From contig JBGOUV010000451.1 in assembly GCA_041477815.1 (NCBI GenBank), positions 1-5,055 of the forward strand: a stretch of 5,055 nt of DNA, written 5' to 3'. The notes below the pieces were generated by a model that was not told the origin of the DNA, did no database searches, and worked only from the letters and a program-made list of their open reading frames with translations. The DNA comes from JBGOUV01 sp041477815 (GTDB lineage Bacteria > Acidobacteriota > Terriglobia > Bryobacterales > JACQDG01). Made by a program: the position numbers and the translations under genes. Shown piece by piece: positions 1 to 5,055 of this stretch; the stretch's first letter is position 1; every line of letters begins with the position of its first letter.

Positions 1-1
1 C

Positions 2-622
2 GACGCCCTTCTCGACGCCCTGGCCCAGGACTTCATTAAGAATAACTACTCCCTGCGCCACGTTTTCCGCGTCATCCTGAATTCCCGCACCTACCAGCTC
101 ACGAGCGAGCCCAACGATACCAATCGTCACGACCAGATGAACTACTCGCGCTACTACCCGAAGCGCCTCATGGCCGAGCAACTCGCCGACGCTCTGGGCC
201 AGGTCACCGGCGTCCCCGAACGCTACCGCGGCCATCTTCCCGGCACCCGCGCCATGTCCCTGCCCGAGGGCGCCCCCAGCTACTTCCTCTCCACCTTCGG
301 CCGTATGAAGGCCCGCGAGGTAATCTGCGAGCGCGACGGCCAGCCCGACATGGCCCAGGCCATGCACCTGATCAGTGGGGACACGCTGCACAAGAAACTC
401 ACCGCCAGGGACGGCCTCCTCGACCAGTGGCTCAACGACTCCACGCTGTCCAACGAACAAATCGTCCGCCGCCTCTTCCTTTCGGCCCTGGTCCGCGATC
501 CCGATCCCCGCGAACTATCCGTCTCCCTCCAGCCGCTTTCCACCGCCGCCAACCGCCGCCAGGCCTTCGAGGATGTCCTGTGGGCTTTGTTCAACTCCAA
601 GGAGTTTCTGTATAACCACTAA
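2..622 (+). CDS. DUF1553 (PSD1) domain protein, C-terminal part (5' truncated)
   Basis: This is the last 206 residues of a longer protein. The frame is open from base 2 and ends at TAA 620-622; the first internal ATG (137) is not the true start, because the 45 codons before it already match the family. Visible DUF1553 (PF07587) hallmarks are LLDALAQDF at the left edge (the tail of the usual PSHPELLDALA motif), the NSRTYQLTSEPN motif (fragment residues 27-38), YYPKRLMAEQLADALGQVTG (about 51-70), a QAMHLISGDTLHKKL segment, and the typical terminus NSKEFLYNH. Full-length relatives usually carry a signal peptide, often a cytochrome c-like PSCyt1 domain, then DUF1549 and DUF1553; these would lie left of the window. 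The family is thought to be exported, and its biochemical role is unknown. It sits 16 bases before the DUF1501 gene, the standard pairing. Family assignment is secure; function is not. Confidence 0.93.
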   Translation, partial: DALLDALAQDFIKNNYSLRHVFRVILNSRTYQLTSEPNDTNRHDQMNYSRYYPKRLMAEQLADALGQVTGVPERYRGHLPGTRAMSLPEGAPSYFLSTFGRMKAREVICERDGQPDMAQAMHLISGDTLHKKLTARDGLLDQWLNDSTLSNEQIVRRLFLSALVRDPDPRELSVSLQPLSTAANRRQAFEDVLWALFNSKEFLYNH

Positions 623-626
623 CCAC

Positions 627-631
627 AGGGG
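627..631 (+). promoter_or_regulatory. Ribosome binding site for the DUF1501 gene
   Basis: AGGGG lies 7 bases before the ATG at 639, inside the 16-base gap after the DUF1553 stop. It fixes the DUF1501 start at 639 rather than at in-frame start codons further upstream, which would overlap the DUF1553 gene out of frame. Confidence 0.7.
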
Positions 632-638
632 TAAAACG

Positions 639-1913
639 ATGACGCGCTTTGACCGCCGCTCTTTCCTGAAACTCGGCTCCATCGCCACCTTCGGCCTGCT
701 GCCCTACGGCGACGTGGTCCGCCTGCGCGCCCAGTCCCACTCCCCTGTCTCCGTCATCCATCTCTGGCTCACCGGGGGCCTCAGCCAGCTCGACACCTTC
801 GACCCCAAGCCCGACGCCGACTCCCGTTATCGCAGCCTCTTCAAACCCATCGAGACCAACGCCGGCGGCATCCGCATCTCCGAGCATCTCCCTCTCACGG
901 CCCGACAGGCCGATAAGTACGTCATACTACGCTCCATGACCCACAAGCAGGCCGCCCACGAGGCCGCCTGCAACCTGATCCTCAACGGCCACAACCCGCT
1001 CCCGACCATCCAGTTTCCGGCCCTCCAGACCGTGGTGGCCAAGGAGCAAGGCCCGCGCAACGAAATGCCCGCCTGCGTCTCCATTCCCGGCGCTACCGGC
1101 TCCTGGGAGAAGGCCGGCTTCCTCGGACCCAAATACAACCCTTTCAACGCCGGCAACCCCAACATCGAAAACTACAGGGTCCAGGATATGGACCTGCCGC
1201 TGGGAGTCGACTGGGCCCGCGTCGACCACCGCCGCTCGCTGCTCGCCGTGGTCGATGAGAAGTTCCGCCGCCTGGATACCACCGGCGTCTCCGAAAGCAT
1301 GGACGCCTACTACCAGACGGCATTCAACCTGATGCGCTCCGACCGCGCCAAGAAGGCCTTCCGCATCGAGGAGGAGCCGGAGACCCTCCGCGAAAAGTAC
1401 GGCCGCACGTCTCTAGGTCAGGGCGCTCTCCTGGCTCGCCGCCTGGTAGAGGCCGGCGTCCGCTTCGTGACCGTCTCCCGAGGCTTCAACACCTGGGATC
1501 ATCACAAGGACATCTTCACCCTCCTCCAGAACGACTTTCTCCCGGAACTGGACCGCGCCTATTCGTCGCTGCTCGAAGACCTTCACCAACGCGGTCTTCT
1601 GGCCTCCACACTCGTGATCGTGTGCGGCGAATTCGGCCGCACACCGGAGATCAACGGCATGGCCGGCCGCGACCACTGGCCCAACGTCTTCAGCCTGACC
1701 CTGGCCGGCGCCGGCATTACCGGCGGGCGCGTCTACGGCTCGTCGGACGAGAAGGGCATGTTCGTCCGAGACAACCCCGTCCAGGTTGCCGACCTGATGG
1801 CCACGATCTACCGCAAGCTGGGCATCGACCCGCAGAAGGAGTATCTCAGCAATATCGGACGGCCGGTCAGGCTAACCGACGACGGCAAACCGCTGGATTT
1901 CCTGCTAGGATGA
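639..1913 (+). CDS. DUF1501 family protein, Tat-exported (424 aa)
   Basis: A complete DUF1501 (PF07394) protein, a family distantly related to the sulfatase/alkaline phosphatase fold. The ATG at 639 is chosen because it follows a good ribosome binding site and begins with a twin-arginine leader: DRRSFLK at residues 5-11, then a short hydrophobic run SIATFGLLPYG, with possible cleavage near residues 31-33. Family motifs are GGLSQLDTFDPKP (46-58), NTWDHHKD (284-291), GEFGRTP (330-336), GRDHWPN (343-349) and GGRVYGSSDEKG (362-373). The Asp/His/Glu-rich motifs are where metal-binding residues of the superfamily would be expected; no enzyme activity is established for this family. The length is typical. 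The first motif reads GGLSQ where I recall GGPSQ or GGPSH being common. It is in an operon with the preceding DUF1553 gene, and its stop overlaps the end of the convergent MmgE/PrpD gene. Confidence 0.95.
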   Translation: MTRFDRRSFLKLGSIATFGLLPYGDVVRLRAQSHSPVSVIHLWLTGGLSQLDTFDPKPDADSRYRSLFKPIETNAGGIRISEHLPLTARQADKYVILRSMTHKQAAHEAACNLILNGHNPLPTIQFPALQTVVAKEQGPRNEMPACVSIPGATGSWEKAGFLGPKYNPFNAGNPNIENYRVQDMDLPLGVDWARVDHRRSLLAVVDEKFRRLDTTGVSESMDAYYQTAFNLMRSDRAKKAFRIEEEPETLREKYGRTSLGQGALLARRLVEAGVRFVTVSRGFNTWDHHKDIFTLLQNDFLPELDRAYSSLLEDLHQRGLLASTLVIVCGEFGRTPEINGMAGRDHWPNVFSLTLAGAGITGGRVYGSSDEKGMFVRDNPVQVADLMATIYRKLGIDPQKEYLSNIGRPVRLTDDGKPLDFLLG

Positions 1914-3368
1914 CGCGCAAAGCGCGGTGAGCGTTCGGACGTTCGCAACGTCCTCCAGCTTCCGAACCATATCGACAATAGCCTTCGCCTTGGCTGCGGG
2001 CCACTTCGCGAAGGCGGCGCAGTCCAGGAATTTGGCCGCCACTTCGTCGTAGCTCATGGGGTTGGCCGGGCTGCCTTTGCCGAAGTCGGCGCGACCGGAA
2101 ATGGTTCGGCCGTCCTTCAGCCGCAGGTCGAGAATGGTGGTCATCTTGTTGTAGCCGGCCTTTTCCGCCTCCGGGTGCACGCCGAAGCGCACCCGTCCGA
2201 TCATCTCCTGGACCTCGGGCCGGTTGACCACCTCGTCGGTGAACTCGAGCAATCCCGCCTTGCCGTAGAGCAGCAGCGAGGCCATGCAAAACTCCATGCT
2301 GAACTTCGCTTCCAGGTGCGTCTTCGGCCGGTGATGGATCAGCGCGTTCGGCATGTTCCGATTGGTACCTACATCGAGGCGCTCCAGGTCCTGCGGGCGG
2401 AGGCGGTGCTCGCGGAGCAGCCGCTGCAGCTCGGTCATGCCCGGATGGGTGAGCGATCCGGAGGGATGCGGCTTGATCGAGATGCCGGGGGAAACAAAGG
2501 TCCAGGGCCGGCCGAGCTTGTCGCGGATGGCAACGGGGTCGTAGCCGCCGCCGGCCGCCCGGAAGAAGCCGCGGGGGGCCTCCAGAATCTGGTCGGCGGC
2601 GGTCCAGCCCAGCGCTGCGAGGTCGGCGGCGACCACGCCCGACTCCGCCGCCCGGCCGGCGTGAAACGGCTTGGTCATGGTCCCGAAGTTCTCGCGCAGC
2701 CCGGCTGCCTGACTGGCGGCGAGGGAGAGCGCACGCACCGTCCGCTCCAGGTCGAGGCCGCGCTGCTTGGCCGCCGCGGCCGCCGACCCGAACGTGCCGC
2801 ACGTGCCGGTGGAGTGAAACCCCTCGTCATAGTGTCGCGGCGCGATGGCTTCGGCGATCTTGCACTCCACCTCCACCCCGACGTGATAGGCCAGCAGCAG
2901 CTCGCGACCGGACCGTGCGGCCGCCTCGGCCAGGGCCAACGCCGCCGGCAGCGCCGTGGTGGTGGGATGGGTGAGCAGCCCGTAGACGCGGTCCGGGGCC
3001 ACGGCGAGCTGGGTATCATCATAATCGTCGGCGTGGATTCCGACGCCGTTGACGAAAGCCGCGAAGCGCGGGGCTACTTTCACGGGCGACCCGATGACCG
3101 TCGCCAGGCCGCGCGACAGTCCCAGCGACTTCAGATAGGCGCGGCTCAGAGTTCCGGTCTCGGCCACGGAACCGGCCAGCGCCAGCCCCAGTCCGTCGAG
3201 AATGGACTTCTTGCTAAGCTCGATCACTTCCGCCGGCAGGTCGGCGTAGGTCGTGTTGAGGATGAAGGCAGCCACCTGGCGCGTCAGTCCGTCGGCCGGC
3301 TGGGGTGCAGCCGGCAGGAGAAAGGCGCCCGTGGCGGCCTGGGCCAGCTCTCTACGGGTCAGTCTCAT
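1905..3368 (-). CDS. MmgE/PrpD family protein with Tat-like leader (487 aa)
   Basis: A full-length member of the family that includes 2-methylcitrate dehydratase (PrpD) and cis-aconitate decarboxylase. From the ATG at 3368: leader MRLTRRELAQAATGAFLLPA (1-20); N-terminal helical domain opening at DLPAEVIELSKKSILDGLG (43-61); HADDYDDT (112-119); LTHP (132-135); FHSTGTCGTFG (184-194); MTKPFHAGRA (231-240); ILEAPRGF (261-268); C-terminal domain with AKFSMEFCMA (354-363). Asp115, Thr119, His134, His185 and Lys233 align by motif with the active-site positions I recall for human ACOD1, so it is probably catalytically competent. The substrate cannot be inferred, and I see no prpB or prpC neighbour. 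A GTG at 3395 would add nine residues and has a weak GGACGG upstream; I prefer the ATG because the twin-arginine leader begins there, though its ribosome binding site is poor. A leader is unexpected in a usually cytosolic family. It ends with TAG 1905-1907, overlapping the DUF1501 gene. Confidence 0.92.
   Translation of the reverse strand: MRLTRRELAQAATGAFLLPAAPQPADGLTRQVAAFILNTTYADLPAEVIELSKKSILDGLGLALAGSVAETGTLSRAYLKSLGLSRGLATVIGSPVKVAPRFAAFVNGVGIHADDYDDTQLAVAPDRVYGLLTHPTTTALPAALALAEAAARSGRELLLAYHVGVEVECKIAEAIAPRHYDEGFHSTGTCGTFGSAAAAAKQRGLDLERTVRALSLAASQAAGLRENFGTMTKPFHAGRAAESGVVAADLAALGWTAADQILEAPRGFFRAAGGGYDPVAIRDKLGRPWTFVSPGISIKPHPSGSLTHPGMTELQRLLREHRLRPQDLERLDVGTNRNMPNALIHHRPKTHLEAKFSMEFCMASLLLYGKAGLLEFTDEVVNRPEVQEMIGRVRFGVHPEAEKAGYNKMTTILDLRLKDGRTISGRADFGKGSPANPMSYDEVAAKFLDCAAFAKWPAAKAKAIVDMVRKLEDVANVRTLTALCASS
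1914..1953 (+). terminator. Tandem GC-rich hairpins after the DUF1501 stop; possible terminator
   Basis: Two perfect hairpins follow the TGA at 1911-1913. The first is CGCGC-AAA-GCGCG (1914-1926), directly abutting the stop. The second is GGACGTT-CGC-AACGTCC (1937-1953), a 7-bp stem with a 3-base loop. Neither is followed by a T-tract, so this is not a classical intrinsic terminator. It could stop or protect the plus-strand mRNA. Both lie in the coding end of the opposite-strand MmgE/PrpD gene, so they may simply reflect GC-rich codons there. Confidence 0.3.
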
Positions 3369-3407
3369 AGCTGAAGCCAGTGTATCGCACCGCACCGGGA
3401 CCGTCCG

Positions 3408-3443
3408 GGAGCGGATGGTTCGGACAGGCGCGGAAACCGCTCC
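3408..3443. repeat. 7-base inverted repeat GGAGCGG/CCGCTCC
   Basis: GGAGCGG (3408-3414) is the reverse complement of CCGCTCC (3437-3443), with 22 bases between. A smaller hairpin GCGG-AAA-CCGC (3430-3440) competes with it. It lies 40-75 bases upstream of the ATG of the MmgE/PrpD gene, where an operator or leader structure would sit, but 7 bases in GC-rich DNA is weak evidence. Confidence 0.35.
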
Positions 3444-3445
3444 GT

Positions 3446-3500
3446 TGAAGACGCGGCGAAGAACCGGCGAAAATACCCGGCCGTACCGGCCGCGTCTTCA
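3446..3500. repeat. Perfect 12-base inverted repeat with 31-base loop
   Basis: TGAAGACGCGGC (3446-3457) is exactly reverse-complementary to GCCGCGTCTTCA (3489-3500). The loop is 31 bases. A perfect 12-base match at this distance is unlikely by chance. Within it, CGGCCG-TAC-CGGCCG (3478-3492) can form a 6-bp hairpin that uses bases of the right arm, so the two folds exclude each other. No T-tract flanks it on either strand. Possible roles are an mRNA 3'-end structure, an attenuator-like leader for the MmgE/PrpD gene, or a protein-binding site. Confidence 0.6.
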
Positions 3501-3501
3501 T

Positions 3502-3531
3502 CACCTGTGGTGGGCCGCAGGCCCATGGGGC
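3502..3531 (-). terminator. Cluster of short hairpins after the 330-aa protein gene; possible terminator
   Basis: Reading the minus strand 36 to 65 bases beyond the TGA at 3567-3569, three short perfect stems follow one another: GCCC-CAT-GGGC (3531-3521), TGGGCC-TGC-GGCCCA (3525-3511) and CACC-ACA-GGTG (3512-3502). The first two share bases and cannot form together. The middle one, 6 bp with a 3-base loop, is the strongest. No U-tract follows, so it is at best a non-canonical terminator or an mRNA-stabilising end. Confidence 0.35.
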
Positions 3532-3566
3532 ACTCCCTTACGGTCGCGGCTCGGTGCAGACGGGTT

Positions 3567-4559
3567 TCAGTTCAGCTTGGCCCGCTCGGGACGGCGGCGG
3601 GGGCCGGTTTTTTCCAGGAGTTTCTCGAAGCTTGGCTGGTCGAGCTTCACGGTAATCCCCAGCTCGTTGTTCCGCTCCTCGACCTGGATGCCGTCGAAGA
3701 CGTTCATCATCGCGGGCTCCTTCTCGGACGCCGAGAGCCGCCCGAACGCCACCAGGCCGCGGACCGCGTCGGCCAAGGTCTTGGCGTCCTGCCCGCTCTG
3801 GCAGAGGCCCTGGGCGCGCAGCTCCAGCCCGCCGCTGAGGTCCAGGGCCAGGCTGGTGTAGCTCATGGTGCTGAAGATCCGGGCGAAGTTGGAGGCCTGC
3901 GCGTCGCCCCCCCGGGGCAGGTTCCGGCTGACGAGCTGGGCCGGGTTGCTGGATACTGCCCATAGCTGATGAGTCCCGCTAATGGCCTGCGCCCGGCTCA
4001 ACAGCGCCGAGTTCGAGGTCAGGCTGGGCCCGCCTCCCGCTTTGCGGTCGATGGCCCCCAGCACCTCCGGCCGCGTTCCCGCCAGCACCGTCTGGTCGTC
4101 CAGGAAGCAGACTCGCCCGTCCTGATCCTTGCCATCACCGCGCAGAACCTCCCGGCCGCGGTAGTTCTCGACGGTGGCGTTCTTCTCCTTCAGGGCGCGG
4201 GTCAGGGCGGATACGTTGAAGGTTCCGCGCCCTACGGCTACGAACTGTTTCTCGCCGGTGGAGGCCACCAGCAGGTCCTGGACGTCCCGGCGCGGGTCGA
4301 AGCCGGTCTCGCGGGTGAACTCGTCGAACTTCGTGTCGTGCGACCGCAGGCTCTGCTCTTCCCAGTAGCGCCACGCGGGAGTGCGTTTGAGGCGCTCCAC
4401 GTCCACGCCTACCAGGGAGGTGGCGTTGGCCGGCAGCAGGGCCAATAGGGCACGGTCCAGGGTGACCCCCTGGGCGCTGGCCGGCCTCTCCCACCGCACC
4501 ACGACGACGCCGGCCAGCAACAGGACGGCCGGAATGCTCACCAGGAATGTTTTGCGCAT
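3567..4559 (-). CDS. Exported protein of unknown function (330 aa), coupled to ABC-2 permease
   Basis: I do not recognise a named family with certainty. The ATG at 4559 is chosen because AAGGA lies 9 bases upstream and a signal peptide begins there: MRKTF, a hydrophobic stretch LVSIPAVLLLAGVVVV (about 6-21), and a possible signal peptidase I site after ASA (27-29). An uncleaved anchor is also possible. An in-frame start at 4748 would run antiparallel through no known domain and overlap the permease gene, so it is rejected. The mature part opens with LLPANATSLVGVDVERLKRTP (41-61) and contains TGFDPRRDVQDLL (85-97), GRGTFNVSALTRAL (110-123), YRGREVLR (133-140) and VCFLDDQTVLAGTR (150-163). A second, more diverged half follows and ends in a basic tail. 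The opening resembles DUF3352-like exported proteins, as a loose impression only. There are two cysteines (151, 253), which could form a disulfide. It starts 2 bases after the permease stop, so both are probably translated together. Confidence 0.85.
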   Translation of the reverse strand: MRKTFLVSIPAVLLLAGVVVVRWERPASAQGVTLDRALLALLPANATSLVGVDVERLKRTPAWRYWEEQSLRSHDTKFDEFTRETGFDPRRDVQDLLVASTGEKQFVAVGRGTFNVSALTRALKEKNATVENYRGREVLRGDGKDQDGRVCFLDDQTVLAGTRPEVLGAIDRKAGGGPSLTSNSALLSRAQAISGTHQLWAVSSNPAQLVSRNLPRGGDAQASNFARIFSTMSYTSLALDLSGGLELRAQGLCQSGQDAKTLADAVRGLVAFGRLSASEKEPAMMNVFDGIQVEERNNELGITVKLDQPSFEKLLEKTGPRRRPERAKLN

Positions 4560-4561
4560 AA

Positions 4562-5055
4562 CTAATAATCCTTTCGGGCAAATGCCCACAAACCGGCCGC
4601 CAGCACCACCAGGGCGAACAGGGCCGAGCTCCAGACCGGCATCCAGCTTTCGAAGCCGCGGCCTTCGAGAGCCAGCCGCGACATGTTTCCCAGGTCCCAG
4701 TACTTGGGGAATAGATAGTACAGATAGTCGGTGAGATACCTGGCCCACTCTTGCCGGAATAGTCCCCGGAGACGGGTGTGCTGGGCCAGCAGGGGGCTCA
4801 CGATCATGAAGAAGTAGGTGACCATGGTGGCCAGCACGGCGCTGGATGACAGCACCGCCACCAGCGTGACCACCGCCAGCATTACGGCGAAGGCGAAGAT
4901 GGCCAGGGCCGCCGCCAGCAGGAAGCTGGGTTTCCAGATGCGGGTCTTGACGCCCAGCACGACCCAGACGCCCAGCACGAGGTACAGCATGTTCGATCCG
5001 ATCACCGCCAGCGTGCCCAGGTAGCGGCCCAGCAGGAGGCGTGTCCGGGTGATAG
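4562..5055 (-). CDS. ABC-2 type transporter permease, C-terminal part (truncated by window end)
   Basis: The frame is open from the right edge to TAG 4564-4562, giving 163 visible residues. They begin ITRTRLLLGRYLG, which matches the amphipathic 'R-x-x-LLGRYLG' segment before a transmembrane helix in ABC-2 permeases (the ABC2_membrane families). Hydrophobic segments lie at about 14-35, 43-68, 69-90 and 137-158, separated by a polar, aromatic-rich loop (QHTRLRGLFRQEW ... YLYYLFPKYWDLGNM, about 91-124). The chain ends FARKDY, as such permeases commonly do with a short basic tail. The GTG at 5005 is internal, not the start. No ATPase domain is visible; a separate ATP-binding subunit is expected upstream on the minus strand, beyond 5055. 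The substrate cannot be told. It is followed after 2 bases by the exported 330-residue protein gene. Confidence 0.87.
   Translation of the reverse strand, partial: ITRTRLLLGRYLGTLAVIGSNMLYLVLGVWVVLGVKTRIWKPSFLLAAALAIFAFAVMLAVVTLVAVLSSSAVLATMVTYFFMIVSPLLAQHTRLRGLFRQEWARYLTDYLYYLFPKYWDLGNMSRLALEGRGFESWMPVWSSALFALVVLAAGLWAFARKDY
4569..4573 (-). promoter_or_regulatory. Ribosome binding site inside the permease gene end
   Basis: On the minus strand AAGGA (within GAAAGGATTATTAGTT) lies 9 bases before the ATG at 4559 and within the last codons of the permease gene. It decides the start of the 330-residue protein and suggests translational coupling. Confidence 0.7.

Larger units (their letters stand above)
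3369..3566. other. Structured intergenic spacer rich in inverted repeats
   Basis: This 198-base gap lies between two minus-strand genes: the stop of the 330-residue protein gene and the start of the MmgE/PrpD gene. It holds several perfect inverted repeats (listed separately) and a direct repeat CCGGGA at 3395-3400 and 3405-3410. I found no convincing -35/-10 pair and no T-tract. It may act as the 3' end of the upstream mRNA, the leader of the MmgE/PrpD mRNA, or both. Confidence 0.6.

Noticed and set aside
1..21. Direct repeat CGACGCCCT at 1-9 and 13-21
   Set aside because: It encodes the repeated DALxDAL pattern of the conserved LLDALA motif, so it is a protein-coding coincidence.
375..638. 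Upstream in-frame extension of the DUF1501 gene
   Set aside because: These 88 codons overlap the DUF1553 gene out of frame, encode Pro/Ser/Arg-rich sequence, and would bury the Tat leader and ribosome binding site at 627-639.
1867..2802. Minus-strand open frame (311 codons) in another frame of the MmgE/PrpD gene
   Set aside because: It runs within the same strand's real gene in a shifted frame and yields an Arg/Pro/Gly-rich product with no recognisable motif.
2175..3374. Long plus-strand open frame (399 codons) opposite the MmgE/PrpD gene
   Set aside because: It is antisense to a gene with clear family motifs. Its product is Gly/Arg/Gln-rich and low in complexity, and long antisense frames are expected in GC-rich DNA.
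3369..3440. Possible promoter for the MmgE/PrpD gene (TACACT-like -10 on the minus strand near 3380)
   Set aside because: Only four of six bases match and no -35 element lies at proper spacing.
3352..3501. A 49-codon minus-strand open frame in the spacer, starting ATG at 3501 and overlapping the MmgE/PrpD start
   Set aside because: The only SD-like bases (AGGTG) directly touch the ATG, the product is Arg/Pro/Gly-rich, and both arms of the 12-base inverted repeat lie inside it. A leader peptide cannot be excluded but is not supported.
3253..3965. Plus-strand open frames crossing the spacer and the 3' part of the exported protein gene
   Set aside because: They lie antisense to well-supported genes, with biased composition and no family motif.
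4560..4748. Upstream extension of the 330-residue protein gene
   Set aside because: It overlaps the permease coding sequence out of frame and would place the signal peptide internally; the ATG at 4559 has a good ribosome binding site.
1..5055. Mobile element, CRISPR array, tRNA/rRNA or defence system
   Set aside because: No transposase, regular repeat-spacer pattern, RNA gene signature or defence-type domain is visible on either strand; the spacer inverted repeats do not flank any gene.

Overview
The window is a GC-rich bacterial chromosome segment with strong G/C preference at third codon positions. It holds five protein genes: two on the plus strand on the left (one truncated by the window start) and three on the minus strand on the right (one truncated by the window end). 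A DUF1553 (PSD1) protein followed directly by a Tat-exported DUF1501 protein is a hallmark of Planctomycetota, Verrucomicrobiota and the Bryobacterales/Solibacter branch of Acidobacteriota. The other genes (a MmgE/PrpD paralogue with a Tat-like leader, a secreted protein of unknown function, and an ABC-2 permease) make a Solibacter-like acidobacterium my best guess. This is an inference from gene content, not a database match.

Layout. Positions 2-622 (+) are the C-terminal end of a DUF1553 protein. Sixteen bases later, 639-1913 (+) encodes a complete DUF1501 protein with a twin-arginine leader; the two form an operon. Its 3' end overlaps by 9 bases the 3' end of a convergent MmgE/PrpD-family gene (1905-3368, -). 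Two GC-rich hairpins lie just after the DUF1501 stop, inside the MmgE/PrpD coding end. A 198-base spacer (3369-3566) is crowded with inverted repeats, including a perfect 12-base pair of arms. Upstream of it on the minus strand, an exported 330-residue protein of unknown function (3567-4559) is tightly linked, with a 2-base gap, to the C-terminal part of an ABC-2 type permease (4562-5055).

How the genes fit together. DUF1553 and DUF1501 proteins occur as a co-inherited exported pair of unknown biochemistry. The permease and the 330-residue protein look translationally coupled and probably belong to one exporter or membrane-processing operon whose ATPase should lie beyond the right edge. The MmgE/PrpD gene may be the last gene of that minus-strand unit or may have its own promoter in the spacer; the sequence does not decide this.

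I see no RNA gene, mobile element, CRISPR array or defence system. The items most worth checking are the Tat-like leader on a MmgE/PrpD enzyme, the structured spacer, the overlapping convergent gene ends, and the uncharacterised secreted partner of the permease.
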